Shown here piece after piece: positions 1 to 11,149 of a stretch of DNA of 64,000 bases. The notes beneath the pieces are model-generated. The model ran no database searches and had not been told where the DNA came from. It saw only the letters and a list, made by a program, of their open reading frames with translations. Positions within the stretch are counted from its first letter, which is position 1. Each line of letters opens with the position of its first letter. This stretch comes from Tretioscincus oriximinensis (Eukaryota; Chordata; Lepidosauria; Squamata; Gymnophthalmidae), in contig JAJVDF010000221.1 of the NCBI GenBank assembly GCA_022410635.1, positions 562,543 to 626,542 on the forward strand, in the 5' to 3' direction. The translations under genes and the position numbers were made by a program.

Positions 1-893
1 GTTTTACTACTAAATATTAATGTATTATATTCTATTAACTACCTTATATCATATGTGACTTATATATGATGTTAGTATATTATATCAACATAGGGTNGCG
101 TACACCCCTGTGCTGGAATTATGTATATATAGTGGTAGGGTTAGACCACTATATTTTGATGTATTGTATTACAGTACCCTATTTCATATATATGTATTAG
201 TATGAATACACATGGTGCTTGGTTGATGCATTTATGATACTGTATATATTTTTCTTATATATATATCTGGTGCTTGCTCTAAAGTGGCTAGTAGCACTTA
301 AAGACTAACAGTAGAAAGGCATAAGCTTTCATATAATTTTCAGTGTATATTAGTGTGAGTACATAACTATGATCTGGTGCTTGGCCTATTGCTATTATAT
401 AGTGTATGTGTGCTAGTAGAAACACATAGCTGCGCACTGGGGTTTTCACTGTAACTTATGTATATTGTAGCCAAGCATTTCTACTGGATAGCATTCCAAA
501 AAACCTAAGTCAAAACTTGGGAGAAGGAGAAGACGTAGTGACGGTGGTGATTTGCTTAGATTATTTGCTTAGATTCTGACTTCAAAATCTTGAATTCACT
601 ATCTTATGCGTTGAATATCCTAGTTTTTATTTCATTATGAAGGTATATACATATAATGCAGAAGATGGATTATTACTCTCTTGCTCCATGCGAATGTTTT
701 ATTAAACTATAAAATTAAGTTTTAGCCCAAATGAGAAGTTCTATGGTCTATCAATAGAGTTATTCTGCAAAATAAAATCTCCTTAAATTACTTAGTTCCC
801 ACTGTTTGGGAGTATGTATAATTAAGGTGTGCAAAAATTAAGATGTTTCTAGTAGTTAAAAAGGTCATAGATATCTGCTTTATAAGGAGATTC
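1..893. other. AT-rich unannotated sequence
   Basis: No supported gene. The sequence is very AT-rich, with many short TATA-type runs, and the phrase 'gtgcttg' recurs around 211, 272 and 375. That might be an old degenerate repeat, but no clean period is visible. Confidence 0.5.
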
Positions 894-954
894 AGAAAAC
901 CTTGTGTGTTAAAGCTCATTCTTTAGAAAACCTTGTGTGTTAAAGCTCANTCTT
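894..954. repeat. Two-copy tandem duplication, 31-bp period
   Basis: Two adjacent copies of a unit containing 'aaaaccttgtgtgttaaag' lie at 894-924 and 925-954. The only visible difference is an N in the second copy. This is probably a recent local slippage duplication. Confidence 0.85.
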
Positions 955-1059
955 CACAATAAGTTATTTTATGGCACAACTAAGATAGTAGTGTGGCTCA
1001 GTATGTTGTTGGATGGTATTTTCTTGCATAATATGCAGTCAAGAGGGTATTTTATTGCA

Positions 1060-1740
1060 CATCATACTATTANATGTCATCTCGTTATTTCCTTCATGAC
1101 ATTGTTCTGAAAGACAACATTGCCTGTTTGGCTGGAGTTTTTATATGCCTCACTAATGCTCGCTTACAGGATGCTGGCCTACTGTTACACCTGTTGTGCA
1201 TGGGATATTGCTTATCTACAGGCATTGGNCTAACACTTTACTGTTNATATTGTCTTCATGACATTCATTATATCTGCCATCTTTGAAACTTTGCTGGGAT
1301 CTTTACCTTGGTACGTTGCTGGGGATTTATCAACAAGCGGTGGTACCCTATGCTGTTTTATTTGTAAGTTGGTTTGCACTTGTACATTGCTTTGGATCTA
1401 TGGTGATGTCCTGGGAGCAGGCCTTGCATTTAATCATGTATACTATTCTAGGAACAAGCATTGTCCATCTAGCTTTGGCTTTGCATCCTCTGGTAGTTTT
1501 TTACCTGGTTGAGGGCAGGTTACTTCTATATTATAAAGTTGGTAAGTCTCATGCATTTCTTCCTACAGCTGAAGCAGCATGTATCTGGTTTGCTCATAAT
1601 TTCTCTTTCTGTTGCATGCTTGGATAATGTCATCACTGATGCGCTGTCCCGGCAGCATTGGCAGGTGGTCACTGACGCTCGTCCGCAGCCGGAGGAATTT
1701 CCCCAGCGTCTCTGGGACCATGGAAGGAGTTGATGTCGAG
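1060..1740 (+). pseudogene. Possible DIRS/Ngaro-like retrotransposon RNase H end
   Basis: The reading frame at 1509-1733 contains DNVITDALSRQHW followed by a proline-rich stretch ending PQRLWDH. Tyrosine-recombinase retrotransposons of the DIRS/Ngaro group, and some other RT-RNase H elements, end their RNase H domain with a similar N-x-I-A-D-A-L-S-R motif and then a short P-rich segment finishing in LW. Upstream frames at 1258-1627 are Leu/His/Ala-rich and overlap in other phases, as expected if the domain is frameshifted. No reverse transcriptase core or recombinase is visible in this window. The call rests on one motif and could also fit another RT-RNase H family. Confidence 0.35.
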
Positions 1741-2480
1741 TGGAGTGTGGGGATCGTTATCCTCAAAACGTACACTCACATTGTTCAATGCTGAAGATTT
1801 CCTGTAACCACCATTGCTGCTGAAAGTCATGCCAATCATCATAAAAATTCCTGTGCAGCAATCCATGCAACAATATTGTATCGTAGAGCTAAGAGCACTA
1901 CAAATGTTCTCTAAAGAGCACAAAGAAGAGATTCCATTGCTGTCATACCACAATTGGCAACAACACTTGTGGCAAATCAGTCATTATCACACTACAATGG
2001 CAATATTTAACACATGCCAATGTACTATTATTCTATCCATTTGCCAAGAAAACTTTTCCTGGATGTTTCTTTGTTTAAAATCTGGAAAAATCTAAAATTG
2101 AGGTCAACATTTTCAATATTATGATATTCTGATCATGTTTTTTTTCTTCTTTGTACACTAACAATACCATTTAGTAAGATCTTCCGTATCATTTGGTATC
2201 ATGCTTTTCAAGAAAGATTATCTAAACACTTTCATTGTCTTGTTATCAATAGCTAAGCCACATACATTGTAGAATATAATGCTTTGCATTGCATGCAAGC
2301 AAATCCGGTGAGGAAATGTCATGTAATAACAGTACCAATGGGGCTTAGGTTGGATTTGAAATAGTTCTTGGATTACTATGTGTCAAAAAGGTGGCTACTT
2401 TCTCACGATCCCATCACACTGGAAACCTACTGAAATCCAACCCTATACAACATTAGAGACGGAGCAGATGGCAATCCTTA
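1741..2480. other. Unannotated interval
   Basis: The short open frames here (for example 1814-2095) have low-complexity composition and no motif I recognise. No repeat family was recognised by eye. Confidence 0.4.
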
Positions 2481-2783
2481 GAAGAAGAAGAGCTGGGTTC
2501 TTATACCCCACTTTTCCCACCTTTCAAAGGGACTCAAAGCAGCTTACAAGGGTATTTTGCCTGAAGGCTGACATTCTATCTTCCTCACCAGGCTGTGGTG
2601 GTTCCCATGTATCTACTTGCAGTCAGTTGCAATTTCTTGCAATTCATGCTTTTGGATAGCTGGTTTGGCTAGAGCTACGGGCTAATGGAAGGTGCTCACC
2701 TCTCCCCAAGTCCAACACAGGGCTTCGAAACCCATTCTCCCAGAGGAGAGACTGTTTCCTAGGCGACTGAGTCATTCGTGCCC
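2481..2783 (-). mobile_element. tRNA-derived SINE, minus strand
   Basis: Read on the minus strand, this starts with a tRNA-like head (the complement of 'gactgagtcattcgtgccc' at its right edge) and carries a box B complement, 'gggcttcgaaaccc', near 2720-2733. The body includes 'ccaccacagcctgg', and the element ends in a GAA/CTT-rich tail with 'aagaagaagagctgggttctt' on the plus strand. The same body occurs at 33733-34030 on the plus strand and truncated at 36930-37140, so this is a dispersed family. Such a SINE would be transcribed by RNA polymerase III and mobilised by a partner LINE. No clear target-site duplication is visible for this copy. Confidence 0.75.
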
Positions 2784-3726
2784 AAGTGTTTCAAGAAAGC
2801 CCCTATTACAGAATATGAATAAATGACTTGACAGCCAGCTATTTTATGACACTTGGGAAACATCAGAGTCATTTAAATCTGCTAGCATCTGATTTACATT
2901 TTGTTGAGCAGATGTAAATCAATTGGCAATTAATAATTGTCACAGGAAATATTTCCCAATTAGTCATTTAGTGAATCATCTTTCTGATATACGGCTTGGA
3001 TCTTCATGTTGCTAAAGAGGAACTGTAACCAAACGTTTGCCTATGGAAAACATATTAATTATGCTGTTTTGCTTATAACTCAGTAGCAACTTTCAGCCAA
3101 GACACAGCGATCCAATATTTCCTAATTGTCAATGCTTTGAAATAGAGACATCTTCAATAATGTGAGAGGCAGCAAAATAAATAAATCAAAAAACAGATGT
3201 GACACTCAAGAAAAATGTTAACGGCCATTACTTTAACACTGAGTACAATATTTTTAAGTACCCATATTATGGAGACCATCAAGAATTCTCAACTGTCTTG
3301 TCTTCAAAGTGGTTGACTTTCAAGTCATTTCTGTATAGGACTTACCAAGTGGGAGAAGTGGGGGGGGGGGAAGAGAGAGAGAAATAGGCATGTGAGATGG
3401 GAGCCAAAATGAGCAGGGTACAAAATGGCCGCCACACCATTCCAATTCCTGGGAGGGGCACCAGATTTGATGTTTGTTCCAGGTGACACGTAGCAACCCT
3501 GGCTATCCCAGATTAGGGCAGGATATCAGTACACAATAAGCAACCATCTCACTCTTGGATGGGTTGCTATTGGGAGAGAATAAAGATGGCCACATCCTAT
3601 CCTCTCCCAGACCATAATAACTTTAAAAGTAATCTCAGGGCTCAAAAATCAGGTAGTGCATCAGAAATGCACAGCTGGGCAGTGCAATGTGTTCACGTCT
3701 TTCACTTCTTCCAGCAAGACCTCCTA
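2784..3726. other. Unannotated interval
   Basis: No gene is supported. There is a short poly-G run at 3360-3370. The part from about 3400 to 3700 is less AT-rich and contains 'aaaatggccgcc', which resembles interiors of non-autonomous DNA elements, but no terminal repeats were found. Confidence 0.35.
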
Positions 3727-3816
3727 AGGTGCATCTGGTGGGCCTCTGTGTGAGACAGAATGCTGGACTAGTTGGGTTTTGGCCCAATTCAGTATGGGTC
3801 TTTTTATGTTCTTATG
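3727..3816 (+). mobile_element. CR1/L3-type LINE 3' end fragment
   Basis: The sequence 'ggtgcatctggtgggcctct', an 'agaatgctggac' box and the terminal 'tttttatgttcttatg' match the 3' untranslated end shared by copies at 7118, 24770 and 51998 on the plus strand. The opposite orientation occurs at 6386, 54988 and 56776. The minus-strand copy at 56776-57430 still joins this tail to CR1-like reverse transcriptase C-terminal coding sequence, which fixes the family assignment. Confidence 0.8.
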
Positions 3817-4655
3817 CTCCATGAAGAACACATTTCAATGGTGCAGTAAGGTAAGTCACCAAAATCCATCTGCTGCCAATTGAAAAAGTCATATGACCTT
3901 TGGGGATAGGGCAGAGGACAGGAGTTGGTCTACACCAGAAGCATATTGGGAATGATACTGTACCAACTATGAATTTCCCTAGTTTGAATTAGTGGACCTG
4001 GCCTGTTTGGACACACTGGTTTAGACCATAGAGAAGTAAGGGCAGAAAGAACCATTATTGAATCAGAGTACCTGGTGGTTTATTCAGCGGGATGTGATGG
4101 AATATTGGAAGGCATGTTGTAAGTTCCAATGTCAAAGAGCCTTTCTAAGGACACTGAGAACTTCAGTTTCTTATTGAATTTGCAATGTGTTATATTTATG
4201 ACAGGCTGACTAAGAATGCAGTTAGTGTGAATCACCTGATAAAATATGCTGTGTATAATACCATTCCTGAATTTAGTCAATCTAATAACATCCTGACATT
4301 TACCTTAAAGGGCAGAAGAACAAATTCTTCTCCAGCATGTTGGACAAGTGCACTTCCTTGTTTATGGAAATGACAATATTGAGCAAGATGAACTTTTTAT
4401 TTCTAACCAAGAATTATTGTTCTTTTAATATAATTTAGTTTTCTTGGCTCTTAAAAAAAAGCTTAAAGCCAGTAAATTTCTACATTTTTCTTCTCTCTAA
4501 ATATTTTAATAGGTTAAAATAGGTTTAAAAAGACGTTTTCCTAGAAGAATTTTCAGTTGATTCAAAATATTGTTTAAAACATTGTTTAATGATTTATTAC
4601 CTTCTGATCTTATAAAGCTGTCTTATAAGAGAAAATTTCCAAGTGCTTTATGAAA
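3817..4655. other. Unannotated interval
   Basis: AT-rich, with no coding sequence, RNA gene or repeat family that I can recognise. Confidence 0.4.
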
Positions 4656-4745
4656 CAGAATATGAATAATAGAAACATAAATAATAATAATAATAACATA
4701 ATAACAACAACAACAAAACAATAACAACAACAATACTACTACTAC

Positions 4746-4777
<32 letters not shown>

Positions 4778-4985
4778 ATAATAATAATCATAATCATAAT
4801 CATAATCATAATAACATAATAACATAATAACAACAACAACAAAACAACAACAACAACAACAACAATACTACTACTACTACTACTACTACTACTAATAATA
4901 ATAATAATAAATAATAATAATTACTACTACTACTACTACTAATAATAATAATAATAATTACTACTACTACTACTACTACTACTAC

Positions 4986-5023
<38 letters not shown>

Positions 5024-5025
5024 TA
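4656..5025. repeat. Compound trinucleotide microsatellite (AAT/AAC/ACT)
   Basis: About 370 bp of alternating triplet blocks: AAT, AAC, ACT (ACTACT...), AAT, a short ATC/AATC-type block, AAC again, then repeated ACT and AAT blocks. The unit switches but the triplet phase is mostly kept, so the minus strand reads as artificial Ser/Ile/Leu/Tyr homopolymers. It is not coding. Confidence 0.95.
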
Positions 5026-5755
5026 AAAAGTGTCTACAGAAGGGCTTTTTTTATCAGAAGAGACATCAATCTACATTGTACAACATACATGGAAAAAGAA
5101 AACATGTTAGAGAGAAAGACCATTTTTGGAGTATGAACTTCTCCTATTCACATACTAGCCAATATATACTTTCCTTTAATTATAGTAGGACCCACATGGC
5201 CCAAAAAAGGCACCTTGGGAAAGCTTGAGCTTTTCTTCAATCCATGTATGTCTAAGTTGATGAAACTGCACCAAAAATACCATGGGAAAATCTAAGAGGC
5301 ATGAGGATCACATGTCCCAGCACATGACAAACCACCATTCTGCTACACAGACCAAAAAGTGCCATCAAATTGATTTCTATACAACATTGACAGTACTTTT
5401 TCTCACAGTTGCTGCCTGGCTGTATAGGCGACATAGGGAATGACCAACCTCTGGGACCACACCATGTTTTTTCTGAAAGGGGCTGGGCAGAAACTTTGAA
5501 GCCAGGGAATGAAATTTCCCCACTTTTTATTTTAGTGTAGCTGACAAAGAAGCATAAATGGCATGTCACCTACTTCCTCATGTGGAATAACCTGTTGTCA
5601 TGCTGACCCTACCTATGATCTTTGGATAAGTTTCAAGCATCTAAATGAAAAGGTGGCATATCTATCAGTGGCTTTGTCTTAGGAATAAGTGCATTTCACA
5701 GGAAGTANTCCATGTACCATCTTAAATTCCATGTCATCAAAAGAGAAAAAAGGAA
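5026..5755. other. Unannotated interval
   Basis: No recognised gene. The minus-strand frame at 5252-5569 (105 residues) lacks any motif I know and is probably chance. Confidence 0.4.
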
Positions 5756-6065
5756 CCTAAAAAAGCTGCTTCTGCAACCCGCCATTTCCTTTTTTTGGCC
5801 CACAAAGCACTTGGGCAAGCGGGGTATTGCGGGCAAAGTGGCCAGGCAGCTGTGAGCATCGGCATCTCTCCAGGAGCTTCTGGGTTGGCTCGGACCTCTG
5901 GAGCGTGCCNATGCATGCAGGGCAGGCAGCACAGGTATCTCTCCAGGAGGCGAAGCCCGGGCTTCCATACTGTTTGCACATGGAAAACAAGCAAATCAGA
6001 GCTAAAATTGCACGCGTCACCACCGTTGTGTCCGCCATTTTCTCACGCATGCTTTGCAGACAGCA
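5756..6065. other. Locally GC- and CpG-rich block
   Basis: This 300-bp stretch has about a dozen CpG dinucleotides, far more than its AT-rich neighbours, including 'gcaagcggggtattgcgggc' and 'ttgcacgcgtcaccaccg'. Overlapping open frames on both strands follow from the composition. Two short phrases repeat inside it ('atctctccaggag' near 5865 and 5937). It resembles the interior of a GC-rich DNA transposon or a small CpG island. I could not find terminal repeats or an exon. Confidence 0.45.
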
Positions 6066-6385
6066 ATAATCTGGAACGTCTCTGGCCCTCACATTTCTAT
6101 ACTAAAGTTTGATTGGCCCTCGGTTAACTAAAGGTTGGACCACACTGCTTTAGCTTATTAAACTTTTCTTTCATGATATTCCTAACTTCTTTCCTTATAC
6201 CTTCCTTGTCTCTATTTGTATCATTTTACCAGACATCAACTATCTCATCTTTACACATCATTAATTGGACATTCATTTCTCCCGCTATTTTCCTCTCACC
6301 ATTGGTGTACTTTCTAATTAATCACAGTGGGAGAAGTTGTGAAGAGGCAGGCTTTGGGTCTGCACTGAAAGACATAAGGTCTAAT
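6066..6385. other. Unannotated interval
   Basis: Pyrimidine-rich from about 6160 to 6300. No feature is supported. Confidence 0.4.
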
Positions 6386-6642
6386 AACATAAGAATGTAA
6401 TAGCAACCCTGATGATTCGGGCTGGAGCCCATCTAGTACAGCATTCTATCTCACACAGAGGACCACCAATTGCACTTGGGCAGTCGGGAATAGAAGAAGG
6501 CAAAATCTTCAACTGTAATCTTCAAATGCAAATGGCATTTTAGGAATCTTGCCTGTTGCTCCATCTCAGAAGCAGTATCAAGTCATTCATCCTAGTAGCT
6601 ATTTATACCTTTAGTGTCCATGAACTTGTCTGAGCCATTAGT
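6386..6642 (-). mobile_element. CR1/L3-type LINE 3' fragment, minus strand
   Basis: On the plus strand this begins 'acataagaatg', continues through 'gcccatctagtacagcattc' and 'ttgcctgttgctccatctc', and reaches 'gtccatgaacttgtctgagc'. These blocks occur in the same order as in the copy at 56776-57060, so the fragment covers the 3' UTR and reaches the end of the ORF2 coding region. It is clearly more diverged than the copies at 7118 and 51998. Confidence 0.8.
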
Positions 6643-7117
6643 TCTGAACCATTATTTCTGAATATACCCTGAATACAATGCATTCTGAATATCATGCAGA
6701 AAGGCAACAATCACACTTTTACTTTACACCAGTTCCCAACCACATAAGCTTTTCTAAAATCCTGATACCCCACCACCAAGACATAATTATTATTATTCAG
6801 AAAATGTACTACTATTCACTTGGAAGACTAAAATGCCATTAAATTGACAGTAAATAACTCATTTTCAAATTGCCCACCTTAAAAATTCAATTGTCCCCCT
6901 GTGGGGCATGTGCCCCATGTTGGGAACCACAGCTTTAGATCTTCTTCAGCTTGTTTTTTATTCAGCAAACTACACCTCCATTTCACTTTCTGGTTTTTTC
7001 CGAATTAACTCTTACTCTACGGGATTTAGTCCAGACAAAGACCCTGGGAGTTGGTCCATAAGAAAAAATGAAAGCAAAATTCAGGAATGCGCTATTGAAT
7101 TAGAAGATGAACTGAAG
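6643..7117. other. Unannotated interval
   Basis: No supported gene. The open frame at 6908-7348 runs into the following LINE fragment and shows no domain, so it is not a gene. Confidence 0.4.
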
Positions 7118-7345
7118 TATAAATGGATACTAGGATGGATGTCTGAATGTTGCCTCTGGGATGGAGCAACAGGCAGGACTCCTGAAATACCATTTGCAGG
7201 GAGTCATGAACAGGAGCATATTTTGCTTTCCTCTGTTCGGACTGCCCAGGTGCATCTGGTGGGCCTCTGTGTGACACAGAATGCTGGACTTGATGGTCTG
7301 TGGCCTGGTCCAGTATGGCTCTTCATATGTTCTTATGTTCTTATG
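7118..7345 (+). mobile_element. CR1/L3-type LINE 3' end, young-looking copy
   Basis: This runs from 'tataaatggatac' to the terminal repeated 'ttatgttctt'. It is almost identical over its whole length to 51998-52224; I count roughly a dozen differences. Both copies start at the same 'tataaatgg' position, which is either a common truncation point or the start of a short derived element. The stretch corresponds to the last codons and 3' UTR of the LINE at 56776-57430. Confidence 0.85.
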
Positions 7346-7694
7346 TAGACATTTTAAAGTATGCAACCATGGTCAAAGGCAAGCAACAGATTCTCTTTTA
7401 TCTCCTCCCACACCAAAAAAGATGTCAATTTAAGACCAATGTACTTCCTTTTCTAATGGATGTTCTAAGTGGAATTGTGCCGAGATTGTCTCCAGAACAA
7501 GGCCAGAAGGACCTACAGATAATCACCTCAGCAAATAGACTGCAACAGAGTGTCTTCAAGGTCAGGATACTTGATTCTGTTGTGCATGTACACGCCAACT
7601 CTCTGCAGGCTGTGGGATTGTTCTGTTAAAGACCGATCCCAGAGCCCACAGTAGGACTATCGAAGATAGTCATCTGCATATTTGAACATCATTA
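7346..7694. other. Unannotated interval
   Basis: No gene or repeat family recognised. Confidence 0.4.
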
Positions 7695-7760
7695 TTTATT
7701 TTGTTTGTATTTATACCCCACCCTATATCCAAAAGTATTTTGAAGCTTTGGGAAGTAATA
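7695..7760 (-). mobile_element. L2-like LINE tail, short fragment
   Basis: 'tttgtatttataccccaccctatatcc' on the plus strand resembles, as a complement, the L2-type tail also seen at 17905 and 35615. The fragment is short and diverged. Confidence 0.45.
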
Positions 7761-8353
7761 TCTAACAATATAAGCATTTTAGTGCAAATATATTGAATTT
7801 TATGGTTTAACCATAAGCAAATAAGTTGGGGGGAAAACTTCCATTATCTTTCAGGGTTCTTAAGTCTGCAACAAATATTTGAATTTTTGCAATGTCTTAA
7901 TAGAGTATTTTCTTTATTTTCTTCTGTGAGGTCTCAGTTCCTGTTTACTGCCTGAAGCATTGATACATCTCTGATAAGTTAATCTCAAAAATTAAAGGAT
8001 TGTCTATGGAGAATTCTACTCATCCATCAAACAAATAAAACGGAAATCATATGCAAAGAGTTTTGTCAGGGTGAACAGATGCACTTAAGAACCTGAAATT
8101 CATAGTTTCCTGTCTTTTATGAAACATCTGTTATAAGCCATGGTGTTGTCACCGCTTCATCTCCCCCACACCCACCTCGGTTTTCTTTCATATTCCAAAG
8201 AAATATGTTATCTGCTCATACATTACACATTTTGCAGCAAATGTTGTGCAAGCTGTACCTAGTGCTCCCATTTCATTATACGACATTACGCAACATTTCT
8301 GCAGAAAGTATCAGCTTGGCTTCTTCATCTTTTACCTACTCGATTGCACAGTG
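7761..8353. other. Unannotated interval
   Basis: No gene or repeat family recognised, apart from the left half (8346-8353) of the duplication that flanks the next element. Confidence 0.4.
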
Positions 8354-8942
8354 NCTTAGGTTGTGTTCACATGATGAGCTAAAAACCAGAATAAAGCTAT
8401 ATTCCGGATATAGCAATAGCATGTCCATGAACACCATGAAACTATATTCCAGAATATACAATGGCATGTCTGTGTACACATATATTGAATTCTCATGATA
8501 CGCAGCCGGCTCTGCCAGGTTGCTTCAGCTGTGCCCTCCTTCCAGCCAGCCCTCCACCTGCTTTTGGGGGCTGCTGCCTTGAGATCAGCTCTGCAAAGTG
8601 ACAAGCAGGACGTTGTCGCTGTCAAAGGGCTAAGGAAAAGGTGGGCAGATTTCCCTGCCGAAGCAAGGTGGCGGCTCTTCACTAGCATCTCTCCCCTCCT
8701 ATATCTCACATTAATGTCTTCACATGGGAGAGGAAGTGGGTTGGTTACGAAATGACAGAGGTTGGCTGCATGGTGACAGAAGTTCTCAGCAATGATGCCT
8801 GAATATCCCAACAATAGTTTATTCTGGGATAAATGGCGTTTATTGCGGGACGACTGCTGAAACACGCTTAACACGTGTGCCAGAACCTCCCTCATCTCGC
8901 ACCGATTGAGGAATAAAATAGCTATGTGAACGCACCCTTAGA
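8354..8942. mobile_element. Non-autonomous TIR DNA transposon (hAT-like?), 589 bp
   Basis: The left end reads 'cttaggttgtgttcacatga'. The complement of the right end reads 'tctaagggtgcgttcacata'. They form terminal inverted repeats that match over most of about 20 bp. The flanks GCACAGTG (8346-8353) and GCACTTTG (8943-8950) agree at 6 of 8 positions, which fits a decayed 8-bp target duplication of hAT type. The interior has no transposase; the minus-strand open frame at 8356-8895 is only an artefact of the element. The left part is homologous to 25445-25700. The right part contains, in inverted orientation, the roughly 90-bp core also found in 11150-11555 and 40680-41041. Confidence 0.7.
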
Positions 8943-10337
8943 GCACTTTGACAATGGCAGTCAGGGCCATATTTTGGATGTATGGTGCCTCTGTGCAGTC
9001 ATTTATTTTACGCCCACTTTACCCCAGCTAAACTTCAGCGTACGATTCTGAACAATTATGAACCTCAAATTGGATGCTTCTTACGTTTGCAGCCACCACA
9101 GTGTAGGTCCAACCAAAGCATTATTGATGATTCAATATAGGTGCTGCCATCTGAAGGTGAAGTGGTGTATTACTAATACCATCCATATGACTTTAATGCT
9201 CGAACACTAATCTACTATGGGTTTATAATAATAAAAGCATTACTATAATGATAAAATTATTAATATCTTTTTACTAGTATTATCTTCAACCTTCAAACTT
9301 TTGCCTCACTGGGCAGCTACACATGTTGCATATGCATATGGCAATTAAGAGCAATAAAGTAGATTTCTCACCCAATTAAACAAATTAATTATTTCCTCAT
9401 TAGACAGGTTTCTATCAATAGATAGAAGTTTAAAAAGGTGTGCAGTTCAGCCTAGGCATCTGTATTAGTAGATTTCAACTTTTGATCTTCTATGGCATTA
9501 TATTCTTACACGGCAGTTCCCAGCTTTCCACATCAGGCCATTGAAGCTGGCATGTAAATTATGAAGGTTGTGGGGGATGAATATTGTTATTATTGTTGCT
9601 GCCCCATATATCTGAATGATAACAGCTCAAGGAAAATGGCCTAAATCATTTTCAGTCTCAGCATTCCTGATAGTCCTGGTCTTGTATAATTTTAAGAATT
9701 TAAGCTGCAAGAATTGAAGCAGCTCAGAACATGGCATATTTCATCTCAGAATTGCTCCTTTTTACACATCTTCAACAACAGAATCAATCTTAATGTTTGC
9801 AGTGATTCTTGTTATTCAGTATTCTTCAAGAACCATTATGGCATTGCTACCCAAAGCCATCTTACACCAAAAAGGGTGTGAGGGGACACAATTAACTCTA
9901 TATTTAGCTCTAATAAAGCTCTAAAATTATTCTGTTATATAAATATATTTTCAAGAAACCAGATTGCCTCCAGATGGCAAAAGGGAATGTAGGAATGGTA
10001 CAAAATGTTCAGTTGCCTCTTGCTATATGGTGCCCCAAAGGAGCAGCTCCACATTCAACATACCCTGGAGATGAATTTTTGAGGGTGCCAATACATCCTC
10101 TACTTTTGGTATCCAACCTCTGTTCAGAAAAAGTTGTTGTGGAAAACCAGCTAAAGCAAGCCAGTGCATTCTTAGCTGTAATTACATGAATTTCTGGTAG
10201 CACTAAATGCTCAGAGAATTCCCACCATTCACCCAGGAAATAGACAGCCATTAATAGTAGTGCTTTGAAAGAACACGAGAAGATGCTTTCTTTACTTTTC
10301 TGCACTATTATCATAGAATGTGTGGATTTATCACTTA
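8943..10337. other. Unannotated interval
   Basis: AT-rich with no recognised gene. Open frames at 9974-10189 and 10009-10365 overlap on opposite strands and have no domain. Confidence 0.4.
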
Positions 10338-10422
10338 TATTCCACAATATTCCACAATAAAGCATTGTGTGGATTAGTTTATTNCAGAATAACCATGCCT
10401 TATTGTGGAGTATTGTAGAATA
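10338..10422. repeat. Inverted repeat with 27-bp arms
   Basis: The arms are at 10338-10364 and 10396-10422, around a 31-base spacer that contains one N. About 24 of 27 positions pair. The left arm reads 'ttccacaatattccacaata'. Weaker complementarity continues outside ('cacttat' left, 'ataagtg' right), so this could be the centre of a foldback element. Confidence 0.75.
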
Positions 10423-11149
10423 TAATGGAATAAATAAGTGGAGCAGCCTTGGTATCCACAGTTTTCAGGCTCAATGGTTCTCTCAATGAAAATGGCCAAT
10501 TTTTTGGACCCTTCCTGTGTTCCAAAAACTGTTCAAATGTGGTGCTCTTGCCCCAGTGTGTTCATATTGGTATTAAATACCAACAAAGATCCGCATCACT
10601 ATACTAGTTTGCATCAGGGGTCTAAGGATGGTAACTTCCAAAATGATGCCTTAACTACAAAGTTACAAGCTAAATTTGTACAGGATGAATTTTAGGTTCA
10701 CCTGAAAAACTAATTGGGGGCTGTTTCTAATTTTGCATGACATCCAACTTATTAAACCAGAAACCTCAGCCTTGTTGTGCAGGTAACAGCAATCCTGCCT
10801 GGAAGCCCTTGCTGTGTCAGTCAGGCCTAGCTGAGGAAACATTACCTTCTCACAATACAATAAGAGGGTTATTACATTGTATTTCAGTCCTCTTTTAGTC
10901 CTGAAGAAAAGGGTTTGGTGCAGAAAAAAACCCCTCAGATTCAGCTTGTGCTTCAGGATTGAGAAGAAGGTTTCAAAATACAGATATGGCCAAAGTCAGG
11001 CTCTCTCCATAACACAGAAATTAATAGCTACCTACTCAGAAGGCTTTCAGTGTCCAAGATTGTGCCCTAGGCATCCAGGTTAAACTAACATCCCTTGTGA
11101 GCCAGAATATTGAGCCTCATTCTGGGATTTATCTCTGAATAGAGATTTG
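10423..11149. other. Unannotated interval
   Basis: No gene or repeat family recognised. Confidence 0.4.

Noticed and set aside
4648..4842. Minus-strand frame of Ser/Ile/Leu/Val/Tyr homopolymers
   Set aside because: It is a translation of the triplet microsatellite and has no protein character.
6908..7348. 146-residue plus-strand frame
   Set aside because: More than half of it is the 3' end of a CR1/L3-type LINE and the rest has no motif.
8356..8895. 179-residue minus-strand open frame, the longest in the window
   Set aside because: It lies wholly inside the 8354-8942 TIR element, shows no transposase or other domain, and is not kept open in the related copy at 25445.
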